Below, one piece after another: positions 44,438 to 54,587 of a DNA stretch of 64,000 bases (position 1 is the first letter of the stretch; each line of letters starts with the position of its first letter). Source of the stretch: Ambrosia x helenae (taxonomy: Eukaryota > Streptophyta > Magnoliopsida > Asterales > Asteraceae); assembly GCA_030844895.1 (NCBI GenBank), contig CM061231.1, forward strand, positions 84,540,706 to 84,604,705. Direction: 5' to 3'. Made by a program: the position numbers and the translations under genes. Under the pieces are notes generated by a model that was given only the letters and a program-made list of their open reading frames with translations, was not told where the DNA came from and made no database searches.

Positions 44438-46006
44438 TCTGTTTATGGGGAAACGACATCGAAAGGTTTGAAACTTATGTCTTGCACTCAACCTCAAAAA
44501 TATCTTCGTAAGAAGTATATATCTTTCTTGGCTCATGTTGTGGAAAAGAAGGATGAGGGTAAGAGTATTCAAGATGTTCCAGTTGTGTGTGATTTTCTAG
44601 AGGTTTTTCCTGAGGATTTATCTGGTTTACCTCCTGTTCGCTCTGTTGATTTTCATATTGATCTTGTTCCTGGTGCTACTCCCGTCGCTAAAGCCTCATA
44701 TCGTCTTGCACCTTCGGAAATGCAAGAACTTGCCAGTCAACTGCAAGAATTGACTGACAAAGGTTTCATTCGTCCGAGTTCCTCGCCTTGGGGAGCTCCA
44801 GTGTTGTTCGTTAAGAAGAAAGATGGGACTTTTCGTATGTGCATCGACTATCGTGGACTTAATAAGCTTACAATAAAGAATCGATACCCTCTACCTCGCA
44901 TCGATGATCTTATTGATCAACTTCAGGGTGCAGTTTGTTTTTCGAAAATCGACCTTCGTTCTGGATATCATCAACTTCGCGTTCATGAGGATGACATTCC
45001 CAAAACCGCCTTTCGAACTCGTTACGGTCACCATAAGTTCATGGTTATGCCTTTCGGTCTAACCAATGCACCTGCGGTTTTCATGGATCTTATGAATCGA
45101 GTTTGCAAACCTTTCTTGGACAAATTCGTAATTGTATTCATCGACGATATCCTCATTTACTCCAAATCCAGGAATATCCATGAACAGCATCTTCGCCAAG
45201 TTTTAAGCCTTCTTCGTGATGAGCAACTGTATGCCAAGTTCTCCAAATGTGAATTTTGGCTTAAGGAAGTTCAATTCCTTGGTCACGTAATAAACGACAA
45301 AGGAATACACGTAGACCCTGCTAAGATTGAAGCCATAAAAAGCTGGATTGTACCCAAAACTCCCATAGAGGTTCGTTCATTTCTTGGTCTTGCTGGTTAC
45401 TACCGTCATTTCATTGCCAACTTTTCAAAGATCGCGGTTCCACTTACCTCTTTGACTCACAAAGATAAACCTTTCATATGGGGATCCAGTCAGGAAGAAG
45501 CTTTTCAAACTTTGAAACAAAAGCTTTGCGACGCTCCTGTTCTCTCTCTTCCTGATGGTGTTGACGATTTTGTGGTATACTGTGATGCATCTAACCTAGG
45601 CCTTGGTTGTGTTCTCATGCAACGAGGCAAGGTCATCGCTTATGCATCGCGACAATTGAAAACATCTGAGAGAAATTACACTACCCATGATCTTGAACTT
45701 GGAGCTGTTGTGTTCGCATTGAAAATTTGGAGACCCTATCTGTATGGTACTAAATGTGTGGTCTTTACTGATCACAAAAGTCTTCAACATATTTTCAACC
45801 AAAAAGATCTAAATATGCGCCAACGTCGATGGGTTGAATTTCTAAATGATTATGATTGTGAGATTCGCTACCATCCTGGAAAAGCGAATGTTGTGGCTGA
45901 CGCTCTTAGTCGCAAGGCGTATACTCAACTTAACTGCATTCAAACCCATGACCTCAAACTTCGAATTTATGAAGCCCAACATGTTTCGGTCACTGAAGGC
46001 AACATA
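44438..46006 (+). pseudogene. pol: Reverse transcriptase and RNase H of element H, truncated by element E
   Basis: This continues the gag-protease frame beyond the stop. Reverse transcriptase shows SSPWGAPVLFVKKKDG, MCIDYRGLNKLTIKNRYPLP, FSKIDLRSGYHQ, FGLTNAPAVF and the catalytic FIDDILIYS near 45138. RNase H (from ~45560) has YCDASNLGLG, HDLELGAVVFAL, FTDHKSL and ADALSR, so all four catalytic acids are kept. The frame is open into the LTR of element E at 46007; the last ~18 codons of the apparent ORF are LTR sequence. Integrase is missing. Confidence 0.93.
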
Positions 46007-46697
46007 TGTTGGATCAGTATTAAGCTGCTCTTATATTTGAACTTGCTAGTTGACACTTAAGTGTTTAGCAAGTTCTTGGTGAGTGTTAGCACAGCGGAAT
46101 GTTTATAAGTTTATAGCTACACTTTGTCAACAGGAGTTATTACTCCCCCTGGAATCAAGAACAATAAATGAGAAGTGTTTATTGAGAATCTAAGTATTGA
46201 ATGAGAATGAAATACTTTGATAGATTCTCAGTAAACACGAAATGGAAATAACAATAATAAGTGTTGAAGGATTTCTTGTATTAAAATCAATGTCTAAAAC
46301 AGAAGGATGAATCCTTCTATTTATAGACTTTACAAATACATGAACCTTGCCAAAAAGCAAGTTCAGAAACAAGTTGCAGTCTTGGAACTTGTACATAAAG
46401 TAAAAAGAAATACTAAAGTATTAAACTACTGATATACAAGGGCGGTGGAAAAGATCTTCTTTAAGTACTGATGAATGACAAACTACTGATGAGTAGTTTG
46501 TCTTCAGCAGTTCTTCAGTTGAAGTGTCTGGTTTGAACTTCAGAACTTCTGATGACTTCTTCTTCAGTACTTCTGAATCTCTTCTTCAGCAGTTTGATTC
46601 CTTGTCTTCAGCATTTCCATACTTAGAGTATTTTGACAGAAAGTGAATTAGACTAAGGTTTGCAAAAGTGGTTTCACCAATCCTTTTTGTCCTAACA
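46007..46697 (-). repeat. 3' LTR of element E (691 bp)
   Basis: In element sense it starts TGTTAGGACAAAAAGG after the polypurine tract and ends GATCCAACA. It has a TATA box (TATAAATA at 46318-46325) and an array of CTTCAGAAGT / AACTTCTGATGA-like motifs between 46440 and 46620. Near its 3' end is a strong hairpin: GAACTTGCTA (46039-46048) pairs with TAGCAAGTTC (46066-46075), and the loop holds the palindrome ACACTTAAGTGT. Confidence 0.88.
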
Positions 46698-46710
46698 ATC
46701 TCCCCCTGGA
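46698..46710 (-). other. Polypurine tract of element E
   Basis: TCCAGGGGGAGAT in element sense abuts the TGTTAGG start of the LTR. Confidence 0.9.
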
Positions 46711-46738
46711 TTGATGAAGCCAAAACCTTACTAATTCC

Positions 46739-49700
46739 TTATTGTTCCTTTCTGTCCTTCACAATTTTCCATATTCCTTTGAACATGGAATTCTTGAGCT
46801 GGTTGAGTTGATCATCAGTAAGAGACCCTTGTCTTGGTTCCAAGTGTTGGATTGTAAGCAGGTCTTTGGTTGATAGTTTCTTCAGTTCTTTCATCGACCT
46901 ATATTCCCTGCTTGTTTGATCTCTTCTTGTCACAAGTACTGAGTTGTTATCAGTAAAGGACCATCTGATGACTGGTACTTTAGACTTGTCAAAGTCTGCA
47001 GTGTAGGGAACCATGGTGGTACCCTGGGTTTCTCCTGAGTGTTGAATGTTTTCAACTTCAGTGACTCTCAGGTGGGATTCACCTCCTTGCTGTTGTTCCA
47101 TCACCTTAGGTATCTGAAATGTTGGCAAATGATGTTCAGTTGTTACCTTAGTATGCAGTTTGTCTGTGATGGTCCTTTGGATTTGATATGCAAAGGTGGA
47201 AGGATCCCTGAATTGTGTGAGCAGAGGCTTCTCTTCTATGTCAAAATCAGAATGTACTACTGTACTACCTTCTAGTAGTACCATTCTGAAATCAGTCTTT
47301 ACTTTTTCCTCTGTCTTCTTTCTTTGGGTAGCTGGTCTTCTTTGAACACCAGAAGTTCTAACTACTGAAGTTGAAGCTTCAGCAGTTTGAAACTTCTCTG
47401 GATTAGCAGCCCTTGCAGCCTTGTATTTTCTATATGTGTCCACCAATCTTTCTTCTTTCCACTTGGACACTGAGGCTTTTGAACCATAACCATTGGCTAC
47501 CAGTTCTTCTATCATCTGAGCTCTCTTGGCCTTTGTGTCTTTACCTGTTGCAAGTTTATCTGCAACAAGTTGAGCTCTTCTTGTCAGCTCTTCCATAGAG
47601 AGTCTCTTCAATGTATGGGCTTTGACTTTGCTGTTCTTCATAATGTAAGACATCAGTTGATGTCTTTTATCTTGTTCAGCAATCTCATCAAGGCTAGCCT
47701 GCCTTTATAGTTCAGCTTCATAAGCCTGAAGTTTTTCTTCATGGCTCAGGTCTAAGTCATCCCTTTCTTCCAGATTTTTCCAGATCAGATCTTCTCTGGC
47801 CTTCTTTTGGGCTGCAACTAAACTCTTCTCTAGTAATTCAGCTGATTGAGAGATTGGAGAAGGGTTTAGCACAGTCATTGTTGTAACTGTTGTAGTAGGC
47901 CTGATAGGAGCAGATGTTGGTTGAGTAGGAGCAGTTCTTCTGGAAGGATCAGCAGTTTGAGTTTTGGAAGTGTTAACTTCTGATGGCTTGACAACTTCTG
48001 AAGGTTTGTCAACTACTGAAGGATTGTCTTCAGTACTTTCTGATTCTTCATCAGAACTTTGGCCATCAGAGGTTTCTTCATTATGCCCTTGGGATTCATC
48101 AGCCTTTTCAGCATCTTCTATTTCTTGAATAGAGACACCAAACTGTTGTGCCAGTTTCTCTTTTCTGGCTTGATCTTGTTGATCTCTAGCTAGGATAGCC
48201 ACTCTTGCCTTTCTTCTGGCTTCAAGTGTATCCATAGGTACCTTGATTTTCTCCCCCTTTTTGGCTTTATCACCTTTGGAAGTTGAAGCTTGGGAGAAAT
48301 GACCTTGAAGATGAGCAATCTGTTTGCTGTGGTGATCAATCTTGTTGGACAGATCATTCATCTTCGTCTGTATCACTCCAAATTGGTTCTTTATGGACAG
48401 CTCCAAGTCAGCTGTGTATGTTTGGATGTGATTTTTGATAAGGGTGTTCATCAAGTGATACAAGGGACCATCTGGGCTGCATAGTTGGTTCAGGTCTATG
48501 CTAGGTTGCCCAGGGAATTGGGTAGGCATTTGTAGTGAGGGGTGTGTTTTTGGTTGATCTCCTTGTTGTACAGGAGATGCCACTCTAGTGGAATCATGGA
48601 TTGAGTGGGCTTTAACCTGAGATGGTGTGACCAGCTTCTTGAGCTTAGAGACACCAGGTCCAGGATCTTCACTTACAGCCGTCAATTCAGTAGTTTTGAG
48701 TGTTGAAACATCATCCAAATTAATGGAATCATCTGAATCCCTGATTACATCCTCAATGAGGACTGTATCAGTTACATCATGAGCTGAGCCCAACTCAGTT
48801 GTCTCATGTACCTCTTATTCTTGGTACAGAGGATTTCCTACCTCAGGCATTAAGCCTTCATCAGTAGTTGCCACAGTTGAGGTCTTAGCTGTTTTACTTC
48901 TGTCCTCAGGTCCACCACTGGGTGGTAAATGAGTAGTAGCAGCCTCAAAAGTACCAAAGGTTTCTAAGTTTGGGCTTAGAGACCCTGGTTCATCCTCATC
49001 TCTTTGGTTAGGGCTATGAGTGTCCACATCCATGTCACTGTCTGAGTCTATGTCCCCTGTTCGATGTGGTTGATGGGGACTGACATGTGTTGATGGGACT
49101 TTCTCTTTTAGTCCGGAGAGAAGTTTGGCTATTTCTATGTCTAGTTCAGAAATTTGGGGTGCTGGTTCAGTAGTTTGGGCAGTGGGTTCAGCAGTTTCAA
49201 AAGAAGAATCTATTGGAATAGTTTTTCTAAGTCTTTTTCTTTTGAAAAGGATTGTTATTGGTGCTCTTGGTGGGGTTTGAGATGGATGAGACTGAGAGGA
49301 TGTTTCAGTCACATCTTTAAGGAGTGCAGATTGCACAGTAGTCTGTTCAGGCATCTCAACCTCCTGAACAGCTTTTCTTTTAGGTTTGGTGGGTTTTTGT
49401 TTTGTTATCTTGGGTTTCTTGGTCTTTGGTGGAGTAGGTTTGGAAGATGAGGGTTCCATGGGGACTGGTGCTTGTTCCTCTTGGTCATCTTCTGGCCAGG
49501 CAGCCTGTTTGTTGTGCCTTGAGTATGCTTGTGAGGTTAAGGGTTTCAAAATTTCAATTTTACCCACAAGCACCTCATTACCCAGTTCAGATATTATGCA
49601 CTGCATAATGAACCTTGGATATAACAAAAACTTTTTCTTAGTGTTATTGTGATGTAACACCAACTCATTAAAGAAAAGTTTTGATGCCGTGAAATTTGTT

Positions 49701-50203
49701 TCATTCACAATGGAATGAAATATTGGTTGAAAGGTTGAGGGCATCTGGTCATAAGACCCAGTTTTAGGACTCAAACACATAATAATATAATGAAACAAAA
49801 GCTTATATTTTGGTTCAAAATACTTTTTAAAGATTGTAGCTTGTGAGAGAGTACCTTGATAACCACATTCAGTCATGGTTAGGTGGATAGCAGAGTTGTC
49901 AAACTTCTCAGGGGCAATCACATCATTCAACCCCAGTCTGACTGCAAGTATGGCCGGTGTAATGGCCATTTGTCTTCCTCTGATTGTTGAGTTGAGGGAG
50001 ATAACTTCATCATCCACCATCACTGTCTCAGCATTAGCCCAGAACTCATTTAGAGTTTCAGGATGAATTGGTGGGTCTATGGTGAGAGCGGTGATATATT
50101 GGGATTTGACGACGAGATCAATGATCTCATCGTATTGGGACCGGCCTTCTTGTTTTTCTAAGTAGGCTCTGAGATTGTGTCCCTGTTTGAGAACTAAAGC
50201 CAT
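46739..50203 (-). pseudogene. Extra 3' ORF of element E (about 1155 codons, two in-frame stops)
   Basis: Three consecutive open pieces (50203-48815, 48793-47705, 47653-46739) are all in one frame, separated by single stop codons, so the original ORF was about 1155 codons. The N-terminal ~215 residues hold the domain shared with B and D: TLNEFWANAE, STIRGRQMAI, TECGYQGTL, KYKLLFHYIIMCLS and FLLYPRFIMQC. A low-complexity Ser/Thr/Pro-rich region follows with basic patches (KTKKPKITKQKPTKPKRK, FKRKRLRKT), then acidic and helical stretches. No signal peptide or clear membrane segment is seen. It ends 28 bases before the polypurine tract. The role is unknown; the position is that of the so-called env-like ORF of Sireviruses. 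Confidence 0.82.
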
Positions 50204-50733
50204 GTGTTTTGTGTGTGTTGATGAATCGAACAGTGATTTTGTGTTGCAGGTTCAGGGGTTTGAGAGCTTTCTTGAGAGAGAAGGAGGGAATTTTTGTGTT
50301 TGAAAGGATAAGTGTTGAAAAAAGATATTTATCAGAAGTTTTTAACTGCTTGGATCTTCTTTATTAGAAGTTTTTAAACCGCCTAGGTTAAAAATCTCTT
50401 TATCAGAAGTTTTAAACCGACTAGGTCAAACTTCTGATGATGGGAAAAGTCAGATTTGCCCTTTTTGACTAAACTGCTGATGAAGGATTATCTTCATCAG
50501 TGGTTCCCATTTCCTCTTCAGTAGTTTTAACAGCTGATGAGAAATGTTTTATAAATACTTTTATTCATAACTTCTGAAGGTTATTTTATCAGAAGTTAAT
50601 CACTTTTCAGAAATTATCCCCATACTGATGTTTTGTTCATCAGTAGTTTCTCTCTTTTCAGAAGTTTTTCAAGTGTTTTGAAAACAAATGTATGTGAAAA
50701 ACAAAAAATGTGCAGAAAAATAAATAGAAACAC
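50204..50733 (-). repeat. Spacer of element E with ATCAGAAGTTTT motif array
   Basis: Between pol and the extra ORF, 50320-50680 holds at least eight copies of ATCAGAAGTTTT or its complement AACTTCTGATGA, often in inverted pairs. The same motif family fills part of the LTR of E (46440-46620). No ORF is present. The ATG at 50203 has no splice-acceptor-like tract next to it, unlike B and D. Confidence 0.8.
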
Positions 50734-51519
50734 TTACAAATTTAGCATCCCTAGCATGGATACTAACTTTTGAAATGTTGATGTGTCAAGGGGTTTAGTG
50801 AAAATGTCAGCTATTTGATTAGCTGTTGCTACATGTTTCACTTCAATCTTGCCTTTTTCATAGCAATCTCTTATGAAATGATACCTGATCTCAATGTGTT
50901 TAGTTTTTGAAAACTGAACAGGATTTTGAATGATGCTAATGGCAGATTTGCTATCTACAAGCAATGGTGTCTTGGTCTCTTTGATTCCATAATCAAGAAG
51001 TTGATATTGGAGCCATTGTATCTGTGATGTACAACTTGCAGCTGCAATGTATTCAGCTTCAGCAGTTGAAGTTGCAACAGATGTTTGCTTCTTTGATTGC
51101 CAGGACACTAGACAGTTTCCCAAGAATTGACAACCACCAGATGTTGATTTTCTTGACATTTTACACCCTGCATAGTCACTATCTGAAAAAGCTGATAACT
51201 TGGTATTGCTTGAAGCAGGATACCAAATTCCAAGTGTTGGAGTTCCTTTCAGATATCTGAAAATTCTTTTGACTGCAATAAGGTGTGATTCCCTAGGAGC
51301 TGATTGATATCTAGCACAGACACATGTTGAAAACATAATATCTGGTCTAGAAGCAGTTAGATATAAAAGGGAACCTATCATACATCTGTACATGGTTTGA
51401 TCAACCTGTTTTCCTTGATCATCTGGTTCAACTTGTGTGGTTGGTGTCATGGGGGTGGAACATGATTTACAGTCTTGTAAAGAAAATTTGTTCAATAATT
51501 CTTTAACATATTTTGATTG
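50734..51519 (-). pseudogene. pol: Reverse transcriptase end and RNase H of element E, 5'-truncated
   Basis: The frame enters from the junction with element D (QSKYVKELLNKF) and runs to a stop at 50734-50736. It shows LLYLTASRPDIMF, FRYLKGT, and RNase H blocks SDSDYAGC, AEAEYIAAAS, VDSKSAI and NQIADIFTKPL, so all catalytic acids are present. It lacks the YVDD part, which lies beyond element D. The sequence is clearly copia but divergent from C and D. Confidence 0.93.
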
Positions 51520-52032
51520 TGTATGTGCGTGAAAGGATCGATAAACAACAAAGAATGATCAAACAAGTTAGTTTTAGGTGCGGAAACCCTAAAACTATCA
51601 CAAAATAATAATCAAACAGATTCAAACACACAGATCATCATTTTCAAAAGTTTTCATTAATAAATCACTCGATTACACGTTGAAATAATGATACAATCAA
51701 GGTATGAACGATAAACGAGTTAAACAAAACACTAGAGAGAGTTTCTGAAAGTGGAGGGAATAATAATCATCAAAAGTTACATTCAAAAATCAAACTTGTC
51801 TATTTATAGACTGCACATTCGCCCAAATTGATTGTGCGAATGTGCTGGTTCGCCCAAATCATCTGGTTGAACCAAGTTCTACAATAATCTATAATCTCAT
51901 TCGTACATATCACTTCCTTCGCACCTTTCAAGCTTCCTTCGCACCAACTGAAAACCTCCTTCGCACCTTCGATATCACCCAAAACATTTGTATTGTTCAA
52001 TCCGAAGCATTAGTCGCACTTTTGCATCTACA
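51520..52032 (-). repeat. 3' LTR of element D (513 bp)
   Basis: In element sense it begins TGTAGATGCAAAAGTGCG right after the polypurine tract and ends CACGCACATACA. Its length equals that of the C LTR, and it shares the TATA box (51801-51808), the hairpin beside it (51812-51845), and CTTCGCACC motifs. Confidence 0.95.
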
Positions 52033-52045
52033 AACTCCCCCTCGA
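52033..52045 (-). other. Polypurine tract of element D
   Basis: TCGAGGGGGAGTT in element sense lies directly between the stop codon of the extra ORF (52046-52048) and the LTR start. Confidence 0.92.
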
Positions 52046-53118
52046 CTATTTCTTGGATTGTGTTCGTCGTTGTTCGTCCATTCTAATGTTCATCAGTCTG
52101 ATGTGTCGTTGAATCCTTTGTTCTTTTGTCATCACCGGTTCCTGAAATTGCATTTGCTTCTTCTTTTTCAGCTCAGGCACCTTTTGCTTCTCAACAAACT
52201 TTCCCAGCTTCTCTCCATAGTCACATCCAGCATTGATATCATATGCAAAGCACAGAAATACCACACGTTGGTACTTTCCTGCTTGCTCACCATCTTTTGC
52301 ATCAGAATAGATCGGATTGTAGAACAGCATGATAATATCCTCATGTGAACAGTTTATTAACCACATGGGATCAAAAATATGTACTTTCTTGTAGTTCGTC
52401 TCTCCGTCTTTTAACACAATCACGGCCTCTGCAATCTTCCAATCATAATACCACCATATGAAATCTTTGGCAAAGTGTTGTGGGATAGGCAACAAAGGAA
52501 TCTTTTTCAACACTTGCGGTGGTTTGTACTTTAAAGTCACCTTGGGCATACCTGTTATTAAATCAATATCCTTCTTATGAACAATTCGCTTTGGATATTG
52601 TGGTTTGAACAAATCCCACTTGGTTCGGCTTTCTCTAGTCATCTTCTCAGCAAAGTAAGTAATCTGACTATTTGACGCTCCCGTTAAACGGTGACGACAA
52701 ATATCACGGATTGCCCAATAGGGAAGTGTCTTCAAGTGATGAAACTTGTCAAAATACAAGATCCCCTTTTCCCACTTTACTGCGAAACATCTCAATTCTT
52801 TAACAAACTTCCAGGCCAATGCACGACCTTTAAAAATACCATTATGAAGTTTGTAAAAGCTTCCTTGAATATCATGTTTCGGACGATTGTTTTCCTTTTC
52901 TTTTAACTTCTTCAAGAATTCTTTCAAGCTCTCCGACTGCTCGAACCGTGGTTTGTCATGCCCTTTGAAGATCTCGTCTTCAAATGCTTTGCTCTTTTCT
53001 TTAGATAGTTTCTCGGCATGGTTTAGCAATTCATCTGAGAAAGAGAATCCACAATCTTGATTTGTCTTGAAGTATTGTGGATACTCCTCGCTTGTAATGT
53101 CTTCCATTTCAACTTCCT

Positions 53119-53692
53119 CGAATGCATGAACATCATGATCATCCGAATGATTTCCAGCTTCTTTCTCAGGTATCTTTGGAATAAAATTGTCTGCAAGTAA
53201 TTCTTCCAAAGTCTTGCCTACTTGCTTTGCTAAGCCTTCAAGTATCTCTTTCGAAATTGCCGCAGAAACTTCCCCATCTTCAAGATCAGGGTCATCAAAC
53301 TCCAACTCGAATAGTTTATTGTTCGATTCAAATATCTCTGGAAATCTGCTAGTCATGTCGATCGTCCAGACTCGATCAGTGAGCATCTGGCGATACTTGT
53401 TCTTATCATCTTCAGACAGTGACTGCAATTTCTCGTTCCAGAAGATATCTTCATCCACATTCTCACTAGGAGCCTTAGAGCTCGATTCACCACCCTTATC
53501 TGAATCACGCTTCTCATATGTAAATTTGTCAGCGTCATCATCATTGTCATCACTACTATCATCAAACGCAGAGTCGTTTCCATCACTCGAACCATCATCT
53601 GATCCTCCATCATCCTTATCATCCTTCTTCTTCTTCTTTGTATCGTTTCCTGCATCTTCATCAAGTTCATCATCTTCTTCTTCATCAGATAG
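53119..53692. repeat. 574-bp duplication, copy 1
   Basis: This segment of the D extra ORF recurs at 54014-54587 with only two substitutions seen by eye. The two copies are separated exactly by plastid-derived DNA. Confidence 0.93.
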
Positions 53693-53755
53693 CTCAGAGG
53701 TTAGAGCATCGCATTTGTAATGCGATGGTCATCGGTTCGATTCCGATAGTCGGCT
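53691..53755 (+). pseudogene. trnT-UGU: Plastid trnT-UGU fragment lacking its 5' acceptor strand
   Basis: D-arm, anticodon arm with TGT anticodon, and T-arm (GGTTCGATTCC) are intact. The first ~8 bases of the 5' acceptor strand are missing at the junction, and the acceptor end reads AGTCGGCT where plastid copies usually have AGCCGGCT. It cannot form a full acceptor stem and is a transferred fragment. Confidence 0.85.
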
Positions 53756-54013
53756 TTTCTCTATTTATTTTATTCGATGTTTTACATGATTGATAATGCA
53801 TCTTTGAAATCAAAGAATATTGAAAAAGGTGTCTTCCAAAAGCCATTGATTTATTATGTTAATGTTATAGGAATCTCCAACTATCTCACGAAAAGAATCC
53901 TTTTCTTTTTCTATATATAGAATAGAAAGATCTGTATATTTATCCACATATTTTCACATCTAGGATTTACATATACAACATATAACACTTACAGTATATA
54001 TATCATCGGCTCA
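53693..54013 (+). other. Plastid DNA insertion (NUPT): trnT-UGU end and trnT-trnL spacer
   Basis: The first ~65 bases match plastid trnT-UGU, including AGAGCATCGCATTTGTAATG, the complement of the classic trnT primer site. About 255 A+T-rich bases follow, consistent with the plastid trnT-trnL intergenic spacer. The surrounding sequence is retrotransposon coding DNA. The borders are set by the ends of the 574-bp duplication; a two-base AG overlap is possible at the left. Confidence 0.88.
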
Positions 54014-54587
54014 CGAATGCATGAACATCATGATCATCCGAATGATTTCCAGCTTCTTTCTCAGGTATCTTTGGAATAAAATTGTCTGCAAGTAATTCTT
54101 CCAAAGTCTTGCCTACTTGCTTTGCTAAGCCTTCAAGTATCTCTTTCGAAATTGCCGCAGAAACTTCCCCATATTCAAGATCAGGGTCATCAAACTCCAA
54201 CTCGAATAGTTTATTGTTCGATTCAAATATCTCTGGAAATCTGCTAGTCATGTCGATCGTCCAGACTCGATCAGTGAGCATCTGGCGATACTTGTTCTTA
54301 TCATCTTCAGACAGTGACTGCAATTTCACGTTCCAGAAGATATCTTCATCCACATTCTCACTAGGAGCCTTAGAGCTCGATTCACCACCCTTATCTGAAT
54401 CACGCTTCTCATATGTAAATTTGTCAGCGTCATCATCATTGTCATCACTACTATCATCAAACGCAGAGTCGTTTCCATCACTCGAACCATCATCTGATCC
54501 TCCATCATCCTTATCATCCTTCTTCTTCTTCTTTGTATCGTTTCCTGCATCTTCATCAAGTTCATCATCTTCTTCTTCATCAGATAG
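54014..54587. repeat. 574-bp duplication, copy 2
   Basis: It matches 53119-53692. In protein terms the copies differ only at two residues (Asp/Tyr and Glu/Val). It lies on the upstream side of the plastid insert in element sense. Confidence 0.93.

Larger units (their letters stand above)
39372..46006 (+). mobile_element. Element H: Ty3/gypsy chromovirus-like (Tekay-type) element, 5' part
   Basis: A 2.5-kb 5' LTR, an initiator-Met primer site, an 880-bp leader, and gag, protease, reverse transcriptase and RNase H follow in order on the plus strand. The gypsy order (reverse transcriptase first) and the sequence of the reverse transcriptase point to chromoviruses of the Tekay/Del type. Integrase and the 3' LTR are not in view because element E inserted at 46007; they should lie right of the window. 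H itself is inserted into the gag of element G. Confidence 0.9.
46007..51519 (-). mobile_element. Element E: Ty1/copia retrotransposon with long extra ORF, 3' part
   Basis: In element sense (minus) the order is the end of reverse transcriptase and RNase H, a 530-bp spacer, a long extra ORF, a polypurine tract and a 691-bp 3' LTR. The 5' portion is displaced by element D, which inserted at 51520; it should resume right of the window. The family differs from C and D in LTR sequence, spacer length and repeat motif. It is inserted in the RNase H/integrase region of element H; the left flank is ACATA. Confidence 0.9.

Noticed and set aside
53691..53755. A working nuclear tRNA-Thr gene
   Set aside because: The 5' acceptor strand is missing and the match is to plastid trnT-UGU with its plastid spacer attached; it is a transferred fragment.
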